Shown: piece after piece, positions 15,898-23,226 of the stretch
How positions within the stretch are numbered: the first letter of the stretch is position 1
Layout: every line of letters begins with the position of its first letter
DNA from: Microbacterium aerolatum
GTDB taxonomy: Bacteria > Actinomycetota > Actinomycetes > Actinomycetales > Microbacteriaceae
Direction: 5' to 3'
DNA: 64,000 bases
Assembly: GCF_007988825.1 (NCBI RefSeq)
Contig: NZ_BJUW01000013.1
Coordinates: 1-64,000 of the forward strand
Program-made: the position numbers and the translations under genes
Notes under the pieces: model-generated
Told to the model about the DNA's origin: nothing
The model's input: only the letters and a program-made list of their open reading frames with translations
Databases searched by the model: none

Positions 15898-16800
15898 ATG
15901 TCTCAGAAGATCGTGCCCAACATCTGGTTCGACCGGAACGCCGAGGAGGCCGGCGAGTTCTACGCCGGCATCCTGCCCGGGACCACATCGAAGGTCGTCG
16001 CGCGATATCCGGACGAGGTTGCTGACTGGCAGGAGGAGTTCGCCGGCAAGCCCCTCACGGTCGACGTCGACGTGGACGGCTACCAGCTGACGCTGATCAA
16101 CGCCGGGTCGGAGTTCCGCCCGAACCCCTCGGTGTCGTTCATGCTGATCTTCGATCCGGTGCGGTTCGGCGACGACCGGGAGGCTGCGCGGGCGAGCATG
16201 GATGCCGTCTGGGCCGGCCTCGCCGACGGGGGCACGGTTCGTATGGAGCTGGACACATATCCGTTCAGCCCGCGTTACGGCTGGGTGGAGGACCGCTACG
16301 GCGTGAACTGGCAGCTGGTCCTGACGAATCCGGAGGGCGAGACGCGCCCGTTCCTCATCCCCCAGCTCATGTTCACGGAGGACGTCGACGGCAAGGCGCG
16401 CGAGGCGGCGGAGTTCTACACGTCGGTGTTCCCTGATGCCGAGGTCGGCTACGTCGCCGTGCATCCGCCGCAGGCCTCGCACGCCCAGCCCGGGACGGTC
16501 ATGTTCGGCGAGTTCCGACTGGCCGATCAGTGGTTCTCGATGATGGATGGCGGATCCGACCACTCGTTCACGTTCGACTGCGGGGTCTCGCTCGAGGTGC
16601 GCGTCGCCGACCAGCAGGAGCTCGACCACTACTGGGATGCCCTCACCGCCGTGCCTGACGCCGAGGTGTGCGGGTGGCTGGCCGACAAGTACGGCCTGAG
16701 CTGGCAGATCATCCCGGAGAACATGGGCGAACTCATGGCACGGCCAGGGGCGTACGCGAAGATGATGCAGATGAAGAAGCTCATCATCGACGACTTCTGA
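15898..16800 (+). CDS. VOC family protein with two PhnB-like glyoxalase domains
   Basis: Protein of 300 aa made of two tandem PhnB-type VOC domains (about 1-150 and 155-298). Each half begins with a PNIWFDRNAEEAGEFYAGILPG-like or PQLMFTEDVDGKAREAAEFY stretch and ends with a conserved YG-hydrophobic-WQ motif (DRYGVNWQLV; DKYGLSWQII). Such proteins are usually called 3-demethylubiquinone methyltransferase-like but lack known activity. ATG at 15898 has a good ribosome site AAGGAG; the upstream in-frame start at 15820 is not supported. Function not readable. Confidence 0.85.
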   Translation: MSQKIVPNIWFDRNAEEAGEFYAGILPGTTSKVVARYPDEVADWQEEFAGKPLTVDVDVDGYQLTLINAGSEFRPNPSVSFMLIFDPVRFGDDREAARASMDAVWAGLADGGTVRMELDTYPFSPRYGWVEDRYGVNWQLVLTNPEGETRPFLIPQLMFTEDVDGKAREAAEFYTSVFPDAEVGYVAVHPPQASHAQPGTVMFGEFRLADQWFSMMDGGSDHSFTFDCGVSLEVRVADQQELDHYWDALTAVPDAEVCGWLADKYGLSWQIIPENMGELMARPGAYAKMMQMKKLIIDDF

Positions 16801-16812
16801 GAGACGGGATTC

Positions 16813-17586
16813 ATGGGACTTTTCTCGCAGCGCAAGGACGAGGAGAACACCTGGGCGGCGCTGCCCGGTGAGCCGCGCGGACCGCAGGATGCCGCGGAAG
16901 TGCTGGATGCGGCATCCCCGATCGACCCGCTCGAGGTCGGGCTGGGCGCGAAGTACACGTCGATCGTGTTCCCCGTCGCACCGCCGGCGCCCGAGGCGGC
17001 GGACGCGTCGGACGGGGAGCCGGAGGATCCCGACCCGCACGTGCTCGGGCCGGGGCTGTTGCCGACGCCGTTCACTGCCGACGAGATCCGCGACGGGGCG
17101 CGCGGCGGCAAGACGATCAGGATGCTGGTGGAAGAACCCGACGGGACGCAGCACCTGCGGGTGAACCGGTTCCGCGATGTGGACGACGAGGGTGCGACGC
17201 TGGAGCGCTGGATCACGGGGCCGACCGGCATCGTCCAGGGCGAGATCACGAGTTCGCGCGTGACGTGGCGGGACTTGCAGGGGCATGCGGCGTTCCCGGC
17301 GGATCGCACGACGCTGTCGTCCGAGACGCTCGACCTGCCGATCGGGCGGGTGGACTGCCTGCGGTACGAGGTGCGCGAGAGAGCGGATGCCGCCCCCGAG
17401 ACGTTCTGGTTCGCACCCGCGCACCCGGGCATGCCGGTGCGCTACGCCGAACCCCTCCCCGAGATTGCATTCCGCGGCCGAGATGCCGGGAACTCCGCGC
17501 GATCTCAGCCGCGGAATGCAATCTCACCGGGGGATGCCGGCGGTGGTGTGCGGAGGACGACCGTGATCGCGATCGAGCGGCCGTAG
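16813..17586 (+). CDS. Hypothetical protein with in-frame palindromic element near 3' end
   Basis: I do not recognise the 257-aa product. An acidic, Pro/Ala-rich N-terminal third precedes a globular part (about 95-215) with KTIRMLVEEPDGTQHLRVNRF, WITGPTGIVQGEI and VDCLRYEVRE, which looks like an all-beta domain. No signal peptide or membrane span. Residues about 217-238 are encoded by a 65-bp palindrome (17461-17525), so the original C-terminus was probably different. The gene starts 12 nt after the VOC gene and may be cotranscribed with it. Confidence 0.7.
   Translation: MGLFSQRKDEENTWAALPGEPRGPQDAAEVLDAASPIDPLEVGLGAKYTSIVFPVAPPAPEAADASDGEPEDPDPHVLGPGLLPTPFTADEIRDGARGGKTIRMLVEEPDGTQHLRVNRFRDVDDEGATLERWITGPTGIVQGEITSSRVTWRDLQGHAAFPADRTTLSSETLDLPIGRVDCLRYEVRERADAAPETFWFAPAHPGMPVRYAEPLPEIAFRGRDAGNSARSQPRNAISPGDAGGGVRRTTVIAIERP
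17461..17525. repeat. 65-bp near-perfect palindromic element
   Basis: Left arm 17461-17484 and right arm 17502-17525 pair over 24 positions with a single mismatch (C17479/A17507); the outer 18 bp, GAGATTGCATTCCGCGGC, are perfect. The loop is 17 nt. It lies inside the coding frame of the hypothetical gene, 62 nt before its stop. Such size and perfection suggest a mobile palindromic repeat; it could also act as a terminator for the convergent genes. Confidence 0.85.
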
Positions 17587-17598
17587 TCGCCGGCGGGC

Positions 17599-18795
17599 TC
17601 AGCGATCCAGCGGGGCGAGATGCTCGGGGCGCGCGCCGAGGCCGACGAAGCGTCCGGTGAGGTGCGTGAGCCGCGGATGATCACGCAGCAGCCGGAGCGG
17701 CACGGGCAGCGGCGCGTCCGGTTCGCGCGATGCGATCAGCGGTCCCTGCAGCCGGCGCTGCACGAACTGCGTGATCCTGGTCGGCCAGGTGCGGCGGCGC
17801 TGCACACGGCGCAGGTCGGCGGCCTCGGGGATGCCGTCGCGCAGCACCGGACCGAGGATGCGCGCCGCGGCGACGGCATCCTGGATCGCGAGGTTGATGC
17901 CGACTCCCCCGGCCGGCGACATGGCGTGCGCGGAGTCGCCGATGCACAGCATCCCGTCTACGTACCAACGGCGCAGCCGCTCCAGCCTCACGCGCAGCAG
18001 ATGCACGTCGTCGGCCGCGACGGCGGTGACGGCATCCGCCATTCGGGGTGAGATGCGCGCGATCCGGTCATGCATGCTCGCGAGGTCGGCGTCCGTGCCG
18101 TTCCACGTGCCGGCGGGGATCACGTGCGCGATCTGGAAGAAATCGCCGCGGTCGATCGTGATGATCATGCCGGCGCCGGCCTGGATGAACGGGTAGCGCT
18201 CGCCGTCGCGCTTCGCGAGCCGGAACCACAGTACGTCCATCGCCGCGGCGACGCCGGTGGGCTCGAGGCCCGCAACCGCGCGAATGTCCGAGTCCCGGCC
18301 GGAGGCGTCGACCACGAGCCGCGCGCGGACGGTGACGTCGCCGTCCGGCCCTGACCCGGTGACGCCGGTGATGTGTCCGTCCTCGCGGATCAGGCCGTCG
18401 ATGCGGATCTCGCGGAGCAGGGTGAACTGCGGATGCCGCGCGGCGCTGTCGGCGAGCAGATCGAGGAAGTCCCACTGCGGCATGAATGTCATGACCTTGC
18501 GGCGGGTGGGCAGACGGGTGAAATCGGCCAGCGTGAGCTCGGTGCCCTGCCAGCTCAGGGACACTTTCGGCATGTCGTCGTGCGGCCGGGCGAGGAACTC
18601 CTCGAGCAGGCCGAGGTCGGCGAGCAGGTCCTGTGTGGACGGGTGGATGGTGTCGCCGCGGAAGTCGCGCAGGAAGTCGGCGTGCTTCTCGATGACCGTG
18701 ACGCGGATGCCGTGGCGCAGGAGCGCGAGCGCCAGCATGAGCCCGGCGGGTCCGCCGCCGACGATCGCGCAGTCGGTGTCGATGTGGGTGCCCAT
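17599..18795 (-). CDS. FAD-dependent oxidoreductase, PHBH-fold monooxygenase family
   Basis: Flavoprotein of 398 aa. FAD-binding motif VGGGPAGLMLALALLRHG at residues 12-29, the second FAD site CIGDSAHAMSPAGGVGINLAIQDA near 290, and the VVDASGRDS motif near 165 that contacts both FAD and NAD(P)H. This is the group A hydroxylase family; members hydroxylate aromatics or act in polyketide and quinone metabolism. RDFRGDTIHPST near 45-56 is a sub-family signature seen in tetracycline-monooxygenase-like proteins. No linked pathway genes, so the substrate is unknown. Ribosome site GGAGG is rather far (12 nt) from the ATG. Confidence 0.85.
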   Translation of the reverse strand: MGTHIDTDCAIVGGGPAGLMLALALLRHGIRVTVIEKHADFLRDFRGDTIHPSTQDLLADLGLLEEFLARPHDDMPKVSLSWQGTELTLADFTRLPTRRKVMTFMPQWDFLDLLADSAARHPQFTLLREIRIDGLIREDGHITGVTGSGPDGDVTVRARLVVDASGRDSDIRAVAGLEPTGVAAAMDVLWFRLAKRDGERYPFIQAGAGMIITIDRGDFFQIAHVIPAGTWNGTDADLASMHDRIARISPRMADAVTAVAADDVHLLRVRLERLRRWYVDGMLCIGDSAHAMSPAGGVGINLAIQDAVAAARILGPVLRDGIPEAADLRRVQRRRTWPTRITQFVQRRLQGPLIASREPDAPLPVPLRLLRDHPRLTHLTGRFVGLGARPEHLAPLDR

Positions 18796-18839
18796 GGGTC
18801 CAACGTTCCTCCGGTGCGTTGCGGAATACCAGCGCCCGT

Positions 18840-18845
18840 TACGGT
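18840..18845 (+). promoter_or_regulatory. -10 box of RNase HI gene
   Basis: TACGGT, 6 nt before ATG 18852, consistent with a leaderless start; GAAGG directly before the ATG is too close to serve as a normal ribosome site. Confidence 0.4.
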
Positions 18846-18851
18846 TGAAGG

Positions 18852-19598
18852 ATGACGATCACCGCCGCGGCAGACGGCTCCGCCCTCGGCAACCCCGGCC
18901 CGAACGGCTGGGCCTGGTACATCGACGACGACAACTGGGCGGCGGGCGGATCGCCGCACGGCACGAACAACCAGGGCGAGCTGCAGGCCGTGCTGGAGCT
19001 GCTGCGCGCCACCGCGGGCACCGACGAGTCGCTGATCATCATGTGCGACAGCAAGTACGTGATCGATTCGATCACCAAGTGGATGCCGGGCTGGAAGCGC
19101 CGCGGATGGCGCAAGGCCGACGGCGGTCCGGTGCTGAACCGCGACCTCATGGAGTCGCTGGACGAGGCCATGCAGGGGCGGGACGTGAAGTTCGCGTGGG
19201 TCAAGGGCCACGCCGGCCACGATCTGAACGAGGCGGCGGACGAGCGCGCGAACGCGGCGGCGAAGGCCTATCAGGCGAAGCGGGAGCCGCGTCGCGGACC
19301 GGGGTTCACGCTCGTGACGGGTCCGGACGCTTCGACAGGCTCAGCGGCCGGACTCGTCACGGCTCCTGAGCCCTCGCCGGTCCCTGAGCTCACGCCGGTC
19401 CCCGAGCCTGTCGAAGGGCCCGGCGCGTCGCAGCCACTTTGGGCCGAAGCATCCTCCCTTCTCGACGTGTTCGACGAGCCGGCGGCATCCCCTGTCGACC
19501 TGCACGTGACGCTCACCGCCGACGAGCACGCGCGGCTGCGCGACCGGGCCGATGCCCAGGGGATCTCGCTGGAGCAGGCGCTCCGCCGACTCATCTGA
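18852..19598 (+). CDS. Ribonuclease HI family protein with C-terminal extension
   Basis: Endonuclease that cuts RNA in RNA:DNA hybrids, 248 aa. The first ~140 residues are RNase HI with catalytic D8, E43, D66 and D130 and H120 in WVKGHAGH. A Pro/Glu linker (about 158-193) is built from REP-like repeats and reads PEPSPVPELTPVPEPVEGP. The last ~45 residues (VDLHVTLTADEHARLRDRADAQGISLEQALRRLI) look like a ribbon-helix-helix-type or short helical domain, also seen attached to actinobacterial RNases H. Divergent from the FAD oxidoreductase. Confidence 0.9.
   Translation: MTITAAADGSALGNPGPNGWAWYIDDDNWAAGGSPHGTNNQGELQAVLELLRATAGTDESLIIMCDSKYVIDSITKWMPGWKRRGWRKADGGPVLNRDLMESLDEAMQGRDVKFAWVKGHAGHDLNEAADERANAAAKAYQAKREPRRGPGFTLVTGPDASTGSAAGLVTAPEPSPVPELTPVPEPVEGPGASQPLWAEASSLLDVFDEPAASPVDLHVTLTADEHARLRDRADAQGISLEQALRRLI
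19330..19416. repeat. REP-like inverted repeat cluster inside RNase HI gene
   Basis: CTTCGACAGGCTC (19330-19342) and GAGCCTGTCGAAG (19404-19416) are a perfect 13-bp inverted pair. Between them are two imperfect direct repeats of CCTGAGCCCTCGCCGGTC. The unit is the same type as the copy at 14684-14702 and encodes the linker of the RNase HI protein. Confidence 0.75.
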
Positions 19599-19607
19599 GT
19601 CGAAGCG

Positions 19608-20246
19608 TCAGTCGGCCGCCGTCATCCAGGCGACGACCACGTCGCCGATCATCGAGCGCAGGTGCTCGCGGCGGTCCTCGGCGAGCAGGTCGCGGTCGAA
19701 CAGGTACCCGAACGTGTGCTGGTTGGCGACCTGGAAGAAGCAGTAGGAGCTGATCAGCAGGTGCACGTCCAGCGCGTCGACGTCGGCCCGCAGCGAACCC
19801 TCTGAACGCCCGCGCTCCAGCACGGTCTCGAGCACGTCGACGGCGGGCTGGTTCAGGGTGCGCAGTCCATCCAGGCGCTTGATGAACTCGCCGTGGTGGA
19901 TGTTCTCGATCGACACGAGCCGGATGAACGCCGTGTGGTTCCGGTGGTGGTCGTAGGTGAGCTCGGCGATCTGCCGGAGCGCCTCCACCGGCGGCAGATC
20001 GCCGGCGTGAATCGACTGCTCGGTCTCGCGGATGCCGCGGTAGGCGTTCTCGAGTACGGCGAGGTAGAGCTGCTCCTTGCCGCCGAAGTAGTAGTAGATC
20101 ATCCGCTTCGTCGTCTGCGTACGCTCGGCGATCTCGTCGACTCGCGTGCCCGCGTAGCCGGATTCGGCGAAGGCCTGCGTGGCGACCTCGAGCAGCTCTG
20201 CTCTGGTCCGCTCGGCGTCGCGCTTGCGCACCACCGGTTCGCTCAT
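19608..20246 (-). CDS. TetR family transcriptional regulator
   Basis: One-component repressor, 212 aa from ATG 20246. The N-terminal helix-turn-helix (about 10-60) contains TRVDEIAERTQTTKRMIYYYFGGKEQLYLAVLE, quoted here by its core TTKRMIYYYFGGKEQLY. The C-terminal ligand domain resembles that of TetR_C_11 proteins found with aromatic or shikimate catabolic operons. Last gene of the TRAP/aroE operon. The most likely targets are the two 20-bp palindromes at 25082 and 25126, which would give autoregulation. Starts at 20273 and 20255 are also possible. Confidence 0.88.
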   Translation of the reverse strand: MSEPVVRKRDAERTRAELLEVATQAFAESGYAGTRVDEIAERTQTTKRMIYYYFGGKEQLYLAVLENAYRGIRETEQSIHAGDLPPVEALRQIAELTYDHHRNHTAFIRLVSIENIHHGEFIKRLDGLRTLNQPAVDVLETVLERGRSEGSLRADVDALDVHLLISSYCFFQVANQHTFGYLFDRDLLAEDRREHLRSMIGDVVVAWMTAAD

Positions 20247-20262
20247 GCTGCCCATCCCCACA

Positions 20263-21237
20263 TCATGCCGCACCGGCCAGCACGCGCCGCGGATTCACGA
20301 CCATGAGCTGATGCTCGGTGGCCGCGTCGAGCCCGGCGGCGCGCAGCCGCGGAAGGATGCGCTCGAACAGGTGCGTCATCGTCCACTTCGGGGTGTGCGC
20401 GGCCCGCCATGACGGCGGGGTCACGCGGCTGAACACGGCGGCGTCATGCGAGAGCACGATGCGGTCGGCGTAGCCGGCGTCGAGCAGCTGCAGCAGCATC
20501 CTGATCCGATCCTCGTCGGACCCGACATTCTCCATGCCGAACCGGTCGAAGCCGAGGAACGAACCACGGTCGGCGAGTCCGCGCAGATAGGGAAGTTCCG
20601 CCGAGTCGCCGCTGTGCCCGATCACGACCCGGTCCAGCGGCACGCCCAGACGCTCGAGAGCGTCCTGCTGGGCGATCCCGCCGCGGGATGCCGCGTGCGA
20701 GTGCGTCGTGATGGGCACTCCCGTGCGCAGATGCGCCGAGGCGGCAGCCGCGAACACCCGTGACGCATCGGGGGTGAGACCACCAGCATCCGAGGCGACC
20801 TTGATCATGCCCGCCCGCACGCCGGTACCCGCGATCCCCTGCTCGATGTCGCCCACGAAGAGCTCCAAGAGCGGGTCCGGGCCGTCGACCACGAGCCCTG
20901 GTCCGTTGAGCCGGAAGTACGGCGGCAGGACTTCTGCGGCGTAGCATCCGGTCGCGGCGACGATCTGCACCGGCACCCGCGAGGCGACCTCGGCGACGCG
21001 GCGAACGTCGCGGCCGAGGCCGATGACGGTGAGATCGACGACCGTCCGCGCGCCGTGGTCATACAGCGAGGTGAGCGTCTGCACGGCGCGTTCGATCCAC
21101 GCTTGCTCATCCCATTCCGGATGAGGCATATTGACGTCGAGTTCCGGGTCGGTGACGAAGATGTGCTCGTGGATGAGGGTCACCCCGAGCGCATCTTCGT
21201 CGACCGAACCGGTGAACGTCGGAATCGAACGGGCCAT
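20263..21237 (-). CDS. Phosphotriesterase-family metal-dependent hydrolase
   Basis: Amidohydrolase-superfamily TIM barrel, 324 aa. All metal ligands are recognisable: H23 and H25 (LIHEHIF), K146 (MIKVAS, the carboxylated lysine), H179 (TTHSHA), H208 (IGHSGD) and D265 (LSHDA). Members hydrolyse lactones, esters or phosphotriesters; environmental homologues are mostly lactonases. Located directly after the TRAP binding protein in the shikimate/quinate operon, so a lactone or ester of a cyclic hydroxy acid is a plausible substrate, but this is inference. Confidence 0.9.
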   Translation of the reverse strand: MARSIPTFTGSVDEDALGVTLIHEHIFVTDPELDVNMPHPEWDEQAWIERAVQTLTSLYDHGARTVVDLTVIGLGRDVRRVAEVASRVPVQIVAATGCYAAEVLPPYFRLNGPGLVVDGPDPLLELFVGDIEQGIAGTGVRAGMIKVASDAGGLTPDASRVFAAAASAHLRTGVPITTHSHAASRGGIAQQDALERLGVPLDRVVIGHSGDSAELPYLRGLADRGSFLGFDRFGMENVGSDEDRIRMLLQLLDAGYADRIVLSHDAAVFSRVTPPSWRAAHTPKWTMTHLFERILPRLRAAGLDAATEHQLMVVNPRRVLAGAA

Positions 21238-21247
21238 GCAGGAAGGA

Positions 21248-22279
21248 TCACTCCGAGGTGGAGCGGATCGCCTCGTACACCGTCAGCGAGTCACCGGTCA
21301 GCGCGCCGGAGAGGTACTCCTCGGCCTTCTCGCTGAACGCGTCGCGGTCGACGTCCTCGACGACCTCCCACTCACCACCGGTGCGCCACTCCTCGAGGAT
21401 CGTCTCCTCGTCTTCGGCGACGCAGGAGGTGACCTCGGTGACGGCCTTCTCGGTCGCGTCGGTCAGGGCCTGCTGCTGCTCCTCGCTGAGGTCGTTCCAC
21501 ACCGGGCCGACGATCACGAGGTTGGTGTTGAGCTGGTGGGAGCTCATGCTGACGTAGTCCTGCACCTCTTTGAGGTTCGAGGCCACGATGTTGGTGATCG
21601 GGTTCTCCTGGCCGTCGACCGTGCCCTGCTGCAGCGCGAGGTAGAGCTCCTCGTACGCCACCTCGGTGGCCTCGGCGCCGAGCGCCTTGGCGTTCATGAG
21701 GAACTGCGGCGAACCGGGGAAGCGCATCCGCAGGCCTTCGAGGTCTTCCGGTGTGCGGATCGGCGTGTTGGCCGTGAACTGGCGGGCGCCGGCCGACCAG
21801 GCGCCGAGCGTATGGACGCCGGATGCCTCTTCGAAGGCCTCCGTGACGGTGTCGGATGCGTCGCTGGCCATGAACCGCGCCAGGTGGTCGGCGTCGTCGA
21901 AGGCGTATGCCGAATCGAGCACGCTGATCGGCTCGTAGACGGCGCCCAGCGCCGAAGCGCCCTGGATGTCGATGTCGATGTCACCGGAGGCGACCGAGGC
22001 GATGCGGTCGGCGTCGCCGCCGAGCTGGCTGGACGGGAAGATCTCGACCTCGAGCCCCACACCGGCCGCGTTCACCTCGTCGGCGATGACCTGTGCGCCG
22101 CAGCGGTGCTGCGGCTGATCCTCGTTGTAGCTGTGGGCGAGCGCGAGGGTACGGGTCTCCCCGTCGCCTCCGGCTTCTCCGCCGGTGCCGTCTCCGCCGC
22201 TGGAGCAGGCGACCAGCAGCATTGCCGGTGCTGCGACAAGGGCGAGCCACATCGTTCGCCGTGTGCGTCGTGCGTTCAT
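21248..22279 (-). CDS. dctP: TRAP transporter substrate-binding lipoprotein, DctP family
   Basis: Extracytoplasmic binding subunit, 343 aa. Lipobox LVAC with Cys25 as lipid anchor, then a Gly-rich linker. The mature region has LALAHSYNEDQPQHRCG, FPSSQLGGDADRIASVASG and the LRMRFPGSPQFLMNAKALGA motif carrying the Arg that binds ligand carboxylates in DctP proteins; QGTVDGQENPITNI is also diagnostic. Overlaps the aroE-like gene by ATGA. The linked shikimate/quinate dehydrogenase suggests a cyclic hydroxy acid ligand. Confidence 0.92.
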   Translation of the reverse strand: MNARRTRRTMWLALVAAPAMLLVACSSGGDGTGGEAGGDGETRTLALAHSYNEDQPQHRCGAQVIADEVNAAGVGLEVEIFPSSQLGGDADRIASVASGDIDIDIQGASALGAVYEPISVLDSAYAFDDADHLARFMASDASDTVTEAFEEASGVHTLGAWSAGARQFTANTPIRTPEDLEGLRMRFPGSPQFLMNAKALGAEATEVAYEELYLALQQGTVDGQENPITNIVASNLKEVQDYVSMSSHQLNTNLVIVGPVWNDLSEEQQQALTDATEKAVTEVTSCVAEDEETILEEWRTGGEWEVVEDVDRDAFSEKAEEYLSGALTGDSLTVYEAIRSTSE

Positions 22280-23226
22280 CGGTTCTCTCCTCTTTCTGGT
22301 GCTGTTTCGGGTGTTGCAGGTGGGTTTCCGGTCGCCTCGGCGGCGACCAGGTCGTTCAGGTCGGCGAGCATGGCCGTGCGGTCCGCGCGCTCCCCCGTGA
22401 AGATCTCGAAGGCGTCGGCGGCCTGGTGCATCGCCATGCCGAGACCCGACATGGTGCGGATGCCGCGGGCGCGAGCCGCTTGCAGCAGCGCGGTGTCCGC
22501 TGGACGGTAGACGATGTCCGCCACGCGGATGCCATCCGGCAGCAGCGCCACGTCGAACGGCGTTCCGGGATGCGCGGCCATGCCGATCGGGGTGGCGTTG
22601 ACGACGAGGTCTGCGCCGGCGAGCACACCGGGCAGGTCGCCGAGGTCGGCGGCGCGCGCCGAGGCGGCACCCAGCGCGTTCACCTGGGCGGCGAGTGCGC
22701 TCGCGCGCACCGGCACCTGGTCGATGAGCACCAGGTCCGTGACCGGACGCTGCGCCAGCGCGGTCGCGACGGCGGAGCCTGCGCCTCCGGTGCCCAGCAG
22801 CACCACGCGTTCGAGCGGCTCCACGCCGAAGGCATCCCTCAGCGCGGCGTCGAAACCGGTCACATCCGTGTTGTGGCCGATGGTGCCGGCATCCGTGAAC
22901 ACGACGGTGTTCACCGCCCCGACCGCGCGGGCGCTGTCGGAGAGGTCGTCGAGCAGCGGAACGACTGCCTGCTTTACCGGGTGCGTGATGTTCAGCCCGT
23001 TGAAGCCGAGGCGCCGTGCCGCCCGGAGCAGCGCCTCGAGGTACTCGGGAGTGCCTTCAGCGGGCGCCAGGTCGATCGTCCGGTACACGTAGTGCATGCC
23101 GTGGCGGGCGCCCTCGAGCTCGTGCATCGGCGGGCTGAGCGACGGCGTGACGCCCTCGCCGATGAGGCCGATCAGCACGGCGGGGCGGCGAGCGCTGACG
23201 GTGGTGTCCAGGTCGGTGAGGGTCAC
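22276..23226 (-). CDS. Shikimate/quinate dehydrogenase, catabolic type
   Basis: NAD(P)-dependent oxidoreductase of 316 aa interconverting shikimate and 3-dehydroshikimate (or quinate and 3-dehydroquinate). Substrate-side motifs: SLSPPMHE, NITHPVKQ (catalytic Lys) and HNTDVTGF (catalytic Asp). Nucleotide site: LLGTGGAGSAVATAL; C-terminal GLGMAMHQAADAFEIF is the usual closing helix. The PMHELEG form of the first motif resembles QsuD-type catabolic enzymes rather than biosynthetic AroE. GTG start at 23226 overlaps the dctM stop by GTGA; the ATG at 23250 is less likely. Sits inside a TRAP operon opposite a 3-dehydroshikimate dehydratase gene. Confidence 0.9.
   Translation of the reverse strand: MTLTDLDTTVSARRPAVLIGLIGEGVTPSLSPPMHELEGARHGMHYVYRTIDLAPAEGTPEYLEALLRAARRLGFNGLNITHPVKQAVVPLLDDLSDSARAVGAVNTVVFTDAGTIGHNTDVTGFDAALRDAFGVEPLERVVLLGTGGAGSAVATALAQRPVTDLVLIDQVPVRASALAAQVNALGAASARAADLGDLPGVLAGADLVVNATPIGMAAHPGTPFDVALLPDGIRVADIVYRPADTALLQAARARGIRTMSGLGMAMHQAADAFEIFTGERADRTAMLADLNDLVAAEATGNPPATPETAPERGENR

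Noticed and set aside
19330-19416. Possible CRISPR-like repeats
   Set aside because: Repeats are few, imperfect, inverted and lie within a coding frame; no cas genes.
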